Notes under the pieces: model-generated
Database searches by the model: none
What the model was told of the DNA's origin: nothing
What the model saw: the letters and a program-made list of their open reading frames with translations, nothing else
Position numbers and translations under genes: made by a program
Shown: positions 1 through 8,491 of the stretch, in pieces
How positions within the stretch are numbered: position 1 is the stretch's first letter
Layout of the letters: every line of letters starts with the position of its first letter
Source of the DNA: an uncultured bacterium
GTDB taxonomy: Bacteria > Cyanobacteriota > Vampirovibrionia > Gastranaerophilales > Gastranaerophilaceae
Reading direction: 5' to 3'
DNA: 32,146 bases
Assembly: GCA_902802825.1 (NCBI GenBank)
Contig: CADCNV010000026.1
Span: 1 to 32,146 of the forward strand

Positions 1-19
1 GTGCAGGTCGTGGTTTTGA

Positions 20-75
20 GGCACTTTTGCCACCAAAAGTGCCCCTGTCCGGAGGACCCTGCGGAGCTAAATTTT
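20..75. repeat. GC-rich palindromic island upstream of atpB
   Basis: A perfect 10-bp inverted repeat (GGCACTTTTG at 20-29, CAAAAGTGCC at 34-43) with a 4-nt loop is followed by a second small palindrome (GTCC 47-50, GGAC 54-57). The stretch is much richer in G and C than the AT-rich DNA after about position 72. No plausible gene covers it. It may be the terminator of a gene left of the window or a copy of an intergenic palindromic repeat. There is no T-run after the hairpin on the plus strand, so I favour the repeat reading, weakly. Confidence 0.45.
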
Positions 76-184
76 ATAATTATAATATGTTTTATGTAAA
101 TATTTGCAACTTTAAAGATTTGCATATTAAAAATATTTGCGAAATATTTTTTTCAATGTTATTATTAGAACCGAAGGGAGTAAT

Positions 185-874
185 ATGGAACATTGGGTTT
201 ATACCACATCATTATTTGGTCACAGTGTATCATTTAACGTTGATACGATATTAACCATGTGGATTACAATGATTTTATTGATTATACTCGCCCTTTGCAC
301 TACAAGAAAACTTGATATGGTCCCTACAAAATTACAACTTGTCGGAGAAGGTATTATCAAATATTTCAACGATATTGCAAAAACAAGTATGGGCAATGAT
401 AATGCTCAAAAACATATTGCAATTATTTTAACATTATTTATGTTTATTCTGACTGCAAACTTGTTTGGGCAGTTGCCGCTCAGATTAATCCATTTAACAA
501 GCGGAGAATTGGCATCCCCTAATAACGACATAAATATGACAGCAGCAATGGCAATTGTTGTATCAATTTATTATATATACTTTGGAGTGAAAAAGAACGG
601 ATTCAAATTCTTTTTCAAAGGTTTTGGAATCGATGGTATAATCATTACACTTGTAGATACTCTTGAATTATTTGTAAGACCGTTTTCTTTGGCTCTTCGA
701 CTTTTTGCCAACATATTGGCAGGAGAATTATTAGTATCTACATTTTTAGGATTATTTTCAGTCTTTTTACCATTACCGTTTATGCTTTTTGAATTGTTTG
801 TGGCATTGATTCAGGCACTTGTATTTACGCTTTTGTCAACAACTTACATTTCAATGGCTATTCAGGAAGAATAA
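185..874 (+). CDS. atpB: ATP synthase F0 subunit a
   Basis: This is the membrane subunit that forms the proton half-channels and, with the c-ring, drives rotation. It has 229 residues, slightly short for the family. Several hydrophobic helices are visible, and the conserved segment around SLALRLFANILAGE contains the essential stator arginine (R172 here). I start at ATG 185, not at the in-frame TTG at 137, because AAGGGAG (174-180) sits 4 nt upstream and the protein then begins MEHWVY. It opens the ATP synthase operon, with the c-subunit gene 31 bp downstream. An upstream atpI, usual in cyanobacteria, would lie outside the window. Confidence 0.96.
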   Translation: MEHWVYTTSLFGHSVSFNVDTILTMWITMILLIILALCTTRKLDMVPTKLQLVGEGIIKYFNDIAKTSMGNDNAQKHIAIILTLFMFILTANLFGQLPLRLIHLTSGELASPNNDINMTAAMAIVVSIYYIYFGVKKNGFKFFFKGFGIDGIIITLVDTLELFVRPFSLALRLFANILAGELLVSTFLGLFSVFLPLPFMLFELFVALIQALVFTLLSTTYISMAIQEE

Positions 875-905
875 AATAACAAATTAGAATATAAGGAGAA
901 AAATT

Positions 906-1142
906 ATGGCAGTAGAACAAACATTAGATTTAGCAAAATTAGGTGCAGGTATTGCAATCGGTTTTGGTGCAATCGGCGGGGGCTTAGGTCTTGGTATTGC
1001 AACAAAAGGGGTTTTAGATGCAATCGCAAGACAACCTGAAATTAAAGGAGAAGCATTTAAAAACTTCATTATCGGTGCAGGTTTAGCAGAAGCAACTGCT
1101 ATCTATGCTTTATTTATTGCAATTATGTTAGTATTCAAATAA
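906..1142 (+). CDS. atpE: ATP synthase F0 subunit c
   Basis: A 78-residue two-helix proteolipid that forms the rotor ring. The first helix carries a glycine repeat (G24-G30), the polar loop has ARQPE (41-45), and the second helix carries the ion-binding carboxylate E62 in LAEATAIYAL. The position that is a Gln in sodium-binding c subunits is Leu (L29), and the residue after the Glu is Ala, not Ser or Thr, so I infer proton rather than Na+ coupling. A clear AAGGAG lies about 8 nt before the ATG. Part of the a-c-b'-b-delta-alpha-gamma operon. Confidence 0.97.
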   Translation: MAVEQTLDLAKLGAGIAIGFGAIGGGLGLGIATKGVLDAIARQPEIKGEAFKNFIIGAGLAEATAIYALFIAIMLVFK

Positions 1143-1156
1143 GGTGTATATTTTAA

Positions 1157-1579
1157 ATGATTGAATTTAATGCCACACTAATAGTTGCAATATTGAGTTT
1201 TGTTGTATTCATGTTCATTATGAATGCGATATTCTATCGCCCGATTCTGAATATCATAAGAAAAAGAGAAGATTATATCGACACAAATTATAAAGATGCA
1301 AAAGATATAACTAAAAAAGCTCAGGAAATAACGGATGAATACAACGAAAAATTATCAAGCGCAAAAGACGAGGCAAGACACAATACTGCACTAAGAATTG
1401 ATGAAATACAAAAAGAAGAATTTGCAAAGATTCAACAAGCTAAAGAAAATTCAAAGCTTGAAATTCAATCGGGAAAAGAAAAAATAGAAGCCGCAACTAT
1501 TGAGCTGAAAGAGAAAGTAAGTACTGAAGTTGTTGCTGATATTGCTCAAGATATTACGGCAAAAATTTTAGGTAATTAA
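1157..1579 (+). CDS. atpF2: ATP synthase F0 subunit b' (peripheral stalk)
   Basis: A 140-residue stalk protein: one N-terminal membrane helix (about residues 7-29, with RPI and IRKRE right after it) followed by a long charged, Lys/Glu/Ala-rich helix to the C-terminus. Two adjacent b-type genes, the first shorter, are the arrangement in cyanobacteria, plastids and some phototrophic proteobacteria, where b and b' form a heterodimer. In cyanobacterial naming this gene is called atpG. An AAGGTG-type site precedes the ATG. It ends directly against the next gene, with no spacer. Confidence 0.9.
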   Translation: MIEFNATLIVAILSFVVFMFIMNAIFYRPILNIIRKREDYIDTNYKDAKDITKKAQEITDEYNEKLSSAKDEARHNTALRIDEIQKEEFAKIQQAKENSKLEIQSGKEKIEAATIELKEKVSTEVVADIAQDITAKILGN

Positions 1580-2080
1580 ATGGAAAATATTTTAATAACA
1601 TTAGCAAAAACAAATACAATAAATTTTCTGCTTATGGCAGCTATTTTGTATTGGATAATAAAAAAGATGAATATAAGTTCATCTTTAAAAAAAGGAGTTG
1701 ATAATGTTATAGATACCATAAAAAATTCAGAGCAGGAAAAGAAAAACTCTCAAAATCTTGTTGACTGTGCTGCTGCAACAATGAGTAAATTACCTGAACA
1801 AATAAATGAAATTGAAAAATTTAACGAACAAAAGACAGAAGCTTTCAAAAAGCAACTTGAAGAAACTTCAAATAAAACAATTGAGAATATTAAACAAAAT
1901 GTAGAAAAAGTTGTTGCAATTGAAGAAAAGAAAATTTCTAATCATATAACATCAGAAACCGTTGCAGATTCAATAGAAGCATCAAAAAATAACATAATTC
2001 AAATGCTGAAAGATAAACCAAATCTAAAATATAAATTTATAGACAAAAGCTTAGAAGAACTTGACAGGATACAATTATAA
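1580..2080 (+). CDS. atpF: ATP synthase F0 subunit b (peripheral stalk)
   Basis: A 166-residue protein with an N-terminal membrane helix (about residues 14-29) and a long coiled-coil-like charged region. It lies between b' and delta, the place of subunit b in cyanobacterial operons. The sequence is divergent from typical b subunits, so position and architecture carry much of the call. Its ATG follows the b' stop codon directly, and its own TAA shares one base with the atpH ATG, so translational coupling is likely. A weak AGGT lies about 8 nt upstream of the ATG. Confidence 0.86.
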   Translation: MENILITLAKTNTINFLLMAAILYWIIKKMNISSSLKKGVDNVIDTIKNSEQEKKNSQNLVDCAAATMSKLPEQINEIEKFNEQKTEAFKKQLEETSNKTIENIKQNVEKVVAIEEKKISNHITSETVADSIEASKNNIIQMLKDKPNLKYKFIDKSLEELDRIQL

Positions 2081-2625
2081 TGAGCGAAAACAAAATATCA
2101 CAAATTTCAAAAAATTATGCAAAGGCCTTGATAGAAATATCAAAGGATAATAATTCGTTTGTATCCGTAAAAACAGGACTTTACAATGCTTTGGATACAG
2201 TAAAAGAAAGCAAAGATTTAAAGCTTGTTACAGATAATTCTTCTATATCGGTCGCAAAGAAAATTGAAATTATTGAAGAGATTTTTCATAACAAAATTGA
2301 TGATAAAGTTTTGAATCTGTTAAAAATTTTGATAGAAAAAAACAGATTTCACGAGCTTGAAGGCATTGTTCAGGCATATAATGAAATGTCAGACAACTTT
2401 GAGCAAAGAAAAAATGTTGAAATAATATCATCATTCGATTTGGATGATGATGTGAAAGGACAAGTCCTGAATAAATTAGAAAAAAAGCTAAATTGCGAAG
2501 TTGTTCCGGAATGGACAACAGACGAAAGTATTATTGGAGGGCTTGTGTTCAAATTTGGCGACTATGTAATTGATACAAGCGTCAAATCAAAATTAGAGAA
2601 TTTAAGTAAATATATGTTGAGGTAA
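2080..2625 (+). CDS. atpH: ATP synthase F1 subunit delta
   Basis: A 181-residue subunit that links the peripheral stalk to the top of the alpha3beta3 head (OSCP family). It begins [17 protein letters not shown], typical of the family, and the C-terminal part has the usual [25 protein letters not shown] pattern (split here over two short stretches, [10 protein letters not shown] and DTSVKSKL). Length is normal. It overlaps atpF by one base and is followed after 5 bp by atpA. Confidence 0.94.
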   Translation: MSENKISQISKNYAKALIEISKDNNSFVSVKTGLYNALDTVKESKDLKLVTDNSSISVAKKIEIIEEIFHNKIDDKVLNLLKILIEKNRFHELEGIVQAYNEMSDNFEQRKNVEIISSFDLDDDVKGQVLNKLEKKLNCEVVPEWTTDESIIGGLVFKFGDYVIDTSVKSKLENLSKYMLR

Positions 2626-2630
2626 AAAAT

Positions 2631-4142
2631 ATGGCATTAATACAACCTGATGAAATCAGTTCAATTATTAAAAACAAAATTGAGAATTATGAACTTCAAA
2701 CTGAAGTTTCAAATACAGGAACCGTATTGGAAGTAGGCGACGGGATTGCAAGAGTTTACGGATTAAGAAACGTAATGGCAAATGAGTTGATTATGTTTGA
2801 AGACGGACATTCAACTTTGGGTATTGCAATGAACCTTGAAGAAGAAAATGTCGGGGTTGTAATTTTAGGAGCTTACACAGATATTAAAGAAGGTACAATT
2901 GTTAAAACAACCGGTAGAATAGCATCAGTTCCTGTCGGAGAGGGCTTAATCGGCAGAATAATAAATCCGACAGGCGCAGCACTGGACGGGAAGGGTGATT
3001 ATCCTTACGAAAAAACAAGACCTATTGAAAGAGTCGCACCCGGGATTGTATCAAGACGTTCAGTATATCAGCCGCTTCAGACCGGTTTAACGGCAATTGA
3101 TGCTTTGACTCCAATCGGCAGAGGACAAAGAGAACTTATTATCGGTGACCGTCAGACAGGTAAAACTGCGATTGCTATCGATACAATAATAAACCAAAAA
3201 GGTAAAAACGTAATTTGTATTTATGTAGCAATCGGGCAAAAAGCTTCAACTGTTGCCCATTTGGCAAAAACGCTGGAAGAATACGGCGCAATGGCATACA
3301 CAATTATAGTTTCTTCAACAGCAGATGAATCTGCACCGTTGCAATACATTGCACCGTTTGCAGGGGTTACAATCGGGGAAGAATTTATGGAGCAGGGTAA
3401 AGATGTTTTGATTGTTTATGATGATTTGTCAAAACACGCTCAGGCATACCGTGCAATGAGTTTGCTTTTGAAAAGACCGCCGGGACGTGAAGCATATCCC
3501 GGAGATGTTTTCTACTTACATTCAAGATTGCTTGAACGTGCGGTAAAACTCAATGATGAATTGGGCGGCGGTAGTATTACGGCGCTTCCGATTATTGAAA
3601 CACAGGCAGGGGACGTATCTGCATACATTCCGACAAACGTAATTTCTATTACCGACGGACAAATATTCCTTGAAAGTGATGCGTTTAATTCCGGTCAAAG
3701 ACCTGCAATCAACGCCGGTATTTCTGTTTCCCGTGTTGGTGGTGCGGCTCAGACAAAAGGTATTAAACAGGTTGCCGGGACTTTGCGGCTTGCACTTGCT
3801 CAATACAGAGAACTCGAAGCATTTGCTCAATTTGCTTCAGATCTTGATGCTGCAACAAAAAAACAACTTTTAAGAGGTGAAAAATTGACAGAAGTTCTGA
3901 AACAGCTTCAATATAAACCGCTTAGCGTTGCAGAACAAATTTCAATATTGTTTGCCGCAGATGAAGGAATTTTAGACGATATTGAAAACTCAAAAATCCA
4001 AAAATTCAAAAAAGACTGGTTTATCTATTTCGAAGTAAATCTGAAAGACCTGTCTGACAGATTAAATGCAGGTGAAGCATTATCTGATGATGATAAAAAA
4101 GTTTTAAAAGAAGCACTAGAATCTTTCAAAACGACATTTTAA
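2631..4142 (+). CDS. atpA: ATP synthase F1 subunit alpha
   Basis: A 503-residue non-catalytic nucleotide-binding subunit of the F1 head. The P-loop GDRQTGKT is at residues 172-179, and family landmarks such as [21 protein letters not shown] and the signature [17 protein letters not shown] follow. GAGG about 8 nt upstream supports the ATG. Length and sequence look intact. The beta and epsilon genes, its partners, are not downstream, as in cyanobacteria, where they form a separate locus. Confidence 0.98.
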   Translation: MALIQPDEISSIIKNKIENYELQTEVSNTGTVLEVGDGIARVYGLRNVMANELIMFEDGHSTLGIAMNLEEENVGVVILGAYTDIKEGTIVKTTGRIASVPVGEGLIGRIINPTGAALDGKGDYPYEKTRPIERVAPGIVSRRSVYQPLQTGLTAIDALTPIGRGQRELIIGDRQTGKTAIAIDTIINQKGKNVICIYVAIGQKASTVAHLAKTLEEYGAMAYTIIVSSTADESAPLQYIAPFAGVTIGEEFMEQGKDVLIVYDDLSKHAQAYRAMSLLLKRPPGREAYPGDVFYLHSRLLERAVKLNDELGGGSITALPIIETQAGDVSAYIPTNVISITDGQIFLESDAFNSGQRPAINAGISVSRVGGAAQTKGIKQVAGTLRLALAQYRELEAFAQFASDLDAATKKQLLRGEKLTEVLKQLQYKPLSVAEQISILFAADEGILDDIENSKIQKFKKDWFIYFEVNLKDLSDRLNAGEALSDDDKKVLKEALESFKTTF

Positions 4143-4149
4143 ATTAAAC

Positions 4150-4212
4150 GGTCATTGAAGAATTAGCAATATGACCTCTTTCCGCCTTTAGCGGACTTCC
4201 CCTTAATAGGGG
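4150..4212. repeat. Cluster of three inverted repeats between atpA and atpG
   Basis: The 92-bp gap holds three consecutive palindromes: GGTCAT (4150-4155) with ATGACC (4171-4176), CCGC (4182-4185) with GCGG (4191-4194), and CCCC (4199-4202) with GGGG (4209-4212). It is the only sizeable gap in an otherwise tight operon and is unusually GC-rich. The structures could damp read-through or protect RNA 3' ends, or this may be an inserted intergenic repeat. No T-run follows, so it is not a classic terminator. Confidence 0.5.
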
Positions 4213-4234
4213 CAGATAATTTTAAAGGAAAAAT

Positions 4235-5167
4235 ATGGCAAGTTTAAAAGACATAAAAAAAAGAATAGGCAGTGTTCAAAGCACTAAAAAAATAACCCGA
4301 GCAATGAAGATGGTTGCAGCAGCCAAAGTGCGCAGCTCAGAAACAGCGGTTAAAGCATCTCGGCCTTATGCTCTGGAGCTTTATCACATGTTTAAAAGAC
4401 TGTTAAATTCCGTTGGAGAATTCAGTTCCGAAACACTGAAAATTAAAAGAGCCATTGACAATTACCCAAAATTACTTGAAAAACGGGCAGTAAAATCTGT
4501 CGGGTTATTTGCAATAACTTCTAACAAAGGACTTGCCGGTGCATATAGTGCAAATGTTGCAAAAACGACGTTGAAAAGGGTAAAAGAGCTTCAGAGTGAA
4601 GGTTTATCCGTTAAAGTATTTATAGCAGGACAAAAGGGTATATCTATTTTGAGAAAACGTCTTGCTGCTCTCAATACTCCTATTGAGAAAAAATATTTTT
4701 CCGCAATTGAAAATCCGGATGCAATGGAAGCAAGAGATATTGCTGAAGATCTTGCAGAATACTATGTTGAAGGAAAAATTGATAAAATTGAAATAATAAC
4801 AACAAGATTCCGCAATATGGTTAGTTATAGTGTTGATACTTGGGCGATTTTACCGATAGACGGAGTTAAAAATACCCGCGAAAGAAACTCGGATAATATA
4901 CTTGAACCATTGATGGAATTTACGCCTGACATGCATCACATATTACAGAAGGTGGTGCCTATGTATATTACGGATATATTTTATCATGCGCTGTTAGAAG
5001 CGAAAGCAAGTGAATTGGCTTCACGTATGACCGCAATGTCAGCGGCAACTACAAATGCTGAAAAAATCATTCACGATTTGTCTATTGAATATAATAAACT
5101 TCGTCAATCAGCGATTACCAATGAAATTATTGAAGTCATAAACGGTGCAAATTCTCAGGTGGGGTAA
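4235..5167 (+). CDS. atpG: ATP synthase F1 subunit gamma
   Basis: A 310-residue central rotor shaft. The N-terminal coiled-coil helix (IGSVQSTKKITRAMKMVAAAK) and the C-terminal one (KASELASRMTAMSAATTNAE, then YNKLRQSAITNEI) are well conserved, and the Rossmann-like middle has the SNKGLAGAY turn (96-104). Between LPIDG (206-210) and ILEPL (222-226) there are only 11 residues, so the roughly 35-residue insertion found in cyanobacterial and plastid gamma is missing. AAAGGA precedes the ATG. It closes the operon before the hairpin at 5197-5225. Confidence 0.96.
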   Translation: MASLKDIKKRIGSVQSTKKITRAMKMVAAAKVRSSETAVKASRPYALELYHMFKRLLNSVGEFSSETLKIKRAIDNYPKLLEKRAVKSVGLFAITSNKGLAGAYSANVAKTTLKRVKELQSEGLSVKVFIAGQKGISILRKRLAALNTPIEKKYFSAIENPDAMEARDIAEDLAEYYVEGKIDKIEIITTRFRNMVSYSVDTWAILPIDGVKNTRERNSDNILEPLMEFTPDMHHILQKVVPMYITDIFYHALLEAKASELASRMTAMSAATTNAEKIIHDLSIEYNKLRQSAITNEIIEVINGANSQVG

Positions 5168-5196
5168 AAAATATATACTTATTTTAAATCATTAAA

Positions 5197-5225
5197 AAAG
5201 CGAGAGATAAATCTTCCCTCGCTTT
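5197..5225. terminator. Shared terminator of atp operon and coiled-coil gene
   Basis: A perfect 8-bp stem (AAAGCGAG 5197-5204, CTCGCTTT 5218-5225) with a 13-nt loop lies between two convergent genes. On the minus strand the stem runs into TTTTTT, a good intrinsic terminator for the coiled-coil gene. On the plus strand the T-run is short, so it is weaker for the atp operon. Confidence 0.8.
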
Positions 5226-5245
5226 ATATATGAATTTCCATATCT

Positions 5246-6784
5246 TTATTTATCATTATTTTTTTTATTTTCCTCAGGTTTTACAGTATTTTCTTTTTTA
5301 TCTTTGGCTTTAGATTCTGCTTTGCCTGCAGCTTTATTAGCTTTTTCCTGTAATTTTGTTGCCTTTACCAAATTATTTTTTAGAGTTTGCATTTTTGAAT
5401 TATATTCTTGGCATTGTGATATAACACCACTTGCGTCATGCATTTTGTTTTCTGCTTCAATATAGGTTTTATTACACTTATCATATTCTTTTGTTGAATT
5501 ATCTAACTGTTTTTGAGCATTCTGTACTTGAGTTTCTGCATCTTTACAGTTTTTCACAGCATCTTTCAAGTTGCTATCAGCTTGTTCAGCAGCTTCTAAT
5601 GCCTTCGCCTTTTCAGATTGTGCTTTCTCAACATCTTTTTTCGCCTTATCTAATTCTTGTTCAGCATCTTTCAATTTATTATTTGCTGCATCTAATTCTT
5701 GTTTTGCTTTATTTTCTGCCTGCTCTGCTTTACGTAATGCAGCTTCAGCAGCAGCCTTTTGCTGTGGAGTTGCAGTTACAGGCAAATTGTTTAGAGCATT
5801 TCTTGCGGCACCTAAATTTTCTACGGCCTGTGTATGAGCAGATTCGGCTGTTGCAACACCCTGCTTACAAGTACTCACTTCAGCTTGCTTCTTATCTCTT
5901 ATGCCCTCTTTATTTGTTAAATCTGCACAAGCTTCCTTATAACCTGCATTTTTTTCTGATAATACAGCATCCATATTTGTTCGATTTTGTTTCGCTGATT
6001 TTAATTTACTTTGGCTCTCACCAAGCTCAGTTTTAGCATTATTTTTATCCGCTAAAGCTGCATCCATATTATTCTGCAGATTTTGTCGATTTGTCATAAC
6101 AGCTGCTTCTCTGCCTTTTAAAATATTAAAGTTTGCTTCTGCACTATTTATATCATTTAATGCGCTTGAAACTAAACTGTTTGCACTTGATTTTAAAGCT
6201 TCAGGATCCATAGTATCAGATTTCATATAAGCTTCAACCGAACTATATGACGAGTCAAAATTTGCACCAAATGAGCTTGCTGTTGGCAATCCGGCACTAC
6301 TCATGGTTCCGGTATCAACAGGAGTATATGATCCGAATGCGTGTTGCATTTGTTCGCTTAACACCTTACCCTTACTTTGTCCAGAAAGATCATTACCGCC
6401 AAATAAACCCATTTTATTCAATGCACCCAATACTGTAGGTGCAGCACCTAAAATCATTCCGATAGCATTACCTGCATTAAATGCACTTGATGTACCCATC
6501 GTTACATTCTGAGAATAACTTGCAGATGATACAGGAATATCTCCTCCGACATAACTCATACTCTGACGATTTATGCCACGACTTATCATAGATGAAGAAG
6601 CATACTTAGGAGTTCCTCCCATCCTGTTTGCAGGCGTAAACATTCTGTTTGAACCAAAAATTGAATATTTTGACGCAATAGCACTTCTGTTTGCTGATAT
6701 ATTTGCAGCAACAGATTTAGCTGAGAAGTTAGTTTTTAACTTCAGTCCGCCACTATTCAGTTGTCGTATGGCTTCCATACTCAT
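5246..6784 (-). CDS. Large coiled-coil protein, function unknown
   Basis: I recognise no family. The 512 residues divide into a Ser/Asn/Gly-rich N-terminal part (1-100), a hydrophobic Gly/Ala/Leu segment (about 106-128) that could insert in or lie on a membrane, another low-complexity stretch, then two long Ala/Lys/Glu/Gln helices (about 200-335 and 341-480) broken by LPVTATPQQ, and a Lys/Asn/Glu-rich tail. Cysteines recur in the coiled coil (C286, C306, C413, C437, C458), unusual for such a region. No signal peptide is evident. The ribosome site is a weak AGAGAG. The composition resembles TolA-like or phasin-like rods, but I see no specific domain, and the role could be structural. Confidence 0.8.
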   Translation of the reverse strand: MSMEAIRQLNSGGLKLKTNFSAKSVAANISANRSAIASKYSIFGSNRMFTPANRMGGTPKYASSSMISRGINRQSMSYVGGDIPVSSASYSQNVTMGTSSAFNAGNAIGMILGAAPTVLGALNKMGLFGGNDLSGQSKGKVLSEQMQHAFGSYTPVDTGTMSSAGLPTASSFGANFDSSYSSVEAYMKSDTMDPEALKSSANSLVSSALNDINSAEANFNILKGREAAVMTNRQNLQNNMDAALADKNNAKTELGESQSKLKSAKQNRTNMDAVLSEKNAGYKEACADLTNKEGIRDKKQAEVSTCKQGVATAESAHTQAVENLGAARNALNNLPVTATPQQKAAAEAALRKAEQAENKAKQELDAANNKLKDAEQELDKAKKDVEKAQSEKAKALEAAEQADSNLKDAVKNCKDAETQVQNAQKQLDNSTKEYDKCNKTYIEAENKMHDASGVISQCQEYNSKMQTLKNNLVKATKLQEKANKAAGKAESKAKDKKENTVKPEENKKNNDK

Positions 6785-6819
6785 ATCTGACTCTCTCTAT
6801 TTTTTTGCTCTCATAGATA

Positions 6820-6861
6820 TAAAAAAAAATGGAAAGCATTGATTTCACATGCTTCCCATTT
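6820..6861 (-). terminator. Intrinsic terminator of the serA operon
   Basis: Arms at 6827-6839 and 6849-6861 form a 13-bp stem with one A-C mismatch and a 9-nt loop. On the minus strand, downstream of the serA stop, the stem is followed by an uninterrupted T-run (plus-strand A-run from 6821). A textbook rho-independent terminator. Confidence 0.88.
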
Positions 6862-6885
6862 CGTTACATTTGTTTACAAAAATTT

Positions 6886-8478
6886 TTAAACAGTCATTTT
6901 TATATATTTTGGATTATGAACTCCGTTGATATGACCAATTTGATTTAACACGTCATCATTAACTTCCGTATCAATATTAATTACCATTAATGATTCAGTT
7001 TCATGATTATCATTTTTCTGAACAACGTTCATTGACCCGATGTTTATCCCGCGCTCGCCAATAACCTGCGCGACTTTTGCAATCATAGACGGCTGATTCA
7101 GGTGCGGCACTATTAATTCATGTTTTTCAGGTCTGATACTTGTTTCATAATCATTTATTTTAACAATTCTTGGTATATCTTTTGTTACAAGCGCACCGGA
7201 AACCAAAACTGTTTCTTTGTCTGTTGTAAGTTTTACCGTAATTCTTCCCGCAAAATTTGATTTTGCTTTGGAACGGGTAGAAATGATATCTATCCCGCGA
7301 TTTTTTGCAATTACCGGAGCATTTACATAATTCACACCCTCAAGACGGGCAGATAAAACACCTTTCAAAACAGCAACTTCAAGCGGCTGAATATCCAAAT
7401 CCGCCAAATCGCCATCTGCTGTAATTTCAATTGCTTTTACCGCACCGTTTGAAAGCTGAACGGCAAGCTCGCCTGAATTTTCTGCAATTTGCATATAATC
7501 TTTTACCGGTTCTAATTTATCAGGTCTTAAAGACGGAATATTGACAGCAGAAGATGCACTTCCGCCTGAGAGTACTTCTTTAATTTGTTCTGCAACATCA
7601 ACTGCAACATTCATCTGAGCTTCCTGAGTGCTGGCACCAAGATGAGGAGTCAAAACTATGTTCCCGTTACAATTTATAAGCGGACAATCTGTTATGTTTG
7701 GTTCGTTTTCATAAACATCAATCGCTGCACCTGCAACATAACCGTTATCAATGGCTTCTTTTAAATCGCTTTCATTGATAATTCCACCTCTTGCGCAGTT
7801 TACAAGGCGAATACCTTTTTTCATTTTTGCAATTGTATCTTTATTAATCATGTTAACCGTATCTTTTGTTTTTGGGACATGAACAGTTATAAAATCAGGT
7901 TTACCCCAAAAATCATCAAGATTTTCAACGTATTCGCCCCCAAATTTTTCAACGACCTCTTTTGATGTAAAAGGATCATAAACAACAACTTTCATGCCTA
8001 AAGCTAAAGCAACTTCACCAACGTGGGTACCAATTTTACCAAACCCGATTATACCAAGAGTTTTGTTATAAAGCTCGGTTCCTGTAAATTTGCTTCTGTC
8101 CCATCTGCCCTCTTTAGTTGAAGTTGCTGCAGGCGCAACATTTCTTGCCATTGCAAGCATCAGGGCAATTGTGTGTTCTGAAGCGGCCATAGTGTTTCCG
8201 TCAGGAGAATTTACAACAATTATCCCTTTTTGAGTTGCAGCATCAAGATTTATATTATCAACCCCGACTCCAGCTCTGCCAATAATTTTAAGGTTCTTTC
8301 CTGCTTCTATAATCTTAGGAGTTACCTTTGTTTGACTTCTTACCATTAAAGCGTCATATTCGCCGATAATATTTGCAAGTTCGTCTTCGCTCATTGTCGG
8401 TAAAAAATCGACCTGAGCAACCGGCTCAATAATTTTCCCGGCCGATTCGTTTATTTTATCCGTTACTAATACTTTCAT
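6886..8478 (-). CDS. serA: D-3-phosphoglycerate dehydrogenase
   Basis: It catalyses the first step of serine synthesis, NAD-dependent oxidation of 3-phosphoglycerate to 3-phosphohydroxypyruvate. The 530 residues match the long form: a catalytic and NAD-binding core with GFGKIG (145-150), catalytic R230 (NCARGG), E259 (ENEP) and H279 (LTPHLGAS), then the ASB-type intervening domain (about 320-450), and a C-terminal ACT domain (about 455-530) that usually senses serine. AGGGGAT precedes the ATG. It follows the aminotransferase gene after 13 bp, so both probably share one transcript ending at 6820-6861. Confidence 0.97.
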   Translation of the reverse strand: MKVLVTDKINESAGKIIEPVAQVDFLPTMSEDELANIIGEYDALMVRSQTKVTPKIIEAGKNLKIIGRAGVGVDNINLDAATQKGIIVVNSPDGNTMAASEHTIALMLAMARNVAPAATSTKEGRWDRSKFTGTELYNKTLGIIGFGKIGTHVGEVALALGMKVVVYDPFTSKEVVEKFGGEYVENLDDFWGKPDFITVHVPKTKDTVNMINKDTIAKMKKGIRLVNCARGGIINESDLKEAIDNGYVAGAAIDVYENEPNITDCPLINCNGNIVLTPHLGASTQEAQMNVAVDVAEQIKEVLSGGSASSAVNIPSLRPDKLEPVKDYMQIAENSGELAVQLSNGAVKAIEITADGDLADLDIQPLEVAVLKGVLSARLEGVNYVNAPVIAKNRGIDIISTRSKAKSNFAGRITVKLTTDKETVLVSGALVTKDIPRIVKINDYETSIRPEKHELIVPHLNQPSMIAKVAQVIGERGINIGSMNVVQKNDNHETESLMVINIDTEVNDDVLNQIGHINGVHNPKYIKMTV

Positions 8479-8491
8479 TATTATCCCCTAA

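Noticed and set aside
137..184. TTG start and 16 extra residues for atpB
   Set aside because: ATG 185 has AAGGGAG at a good distance, and the upstream codons do not resemble the family.
27..254. A 75-codon frame overlapping the start of atpB
   Set aside because: It runs through the palindromic island and across the atpB start in another frame, without a ribosome site.
5431..6036. A 201-codon plus-strand frame inside the coiled-coil gene
   Set aside because: It is antisense to a repetitive, biased-composition gene and has a low-complexity Leu/Tyr/His translation typical of a shadow.
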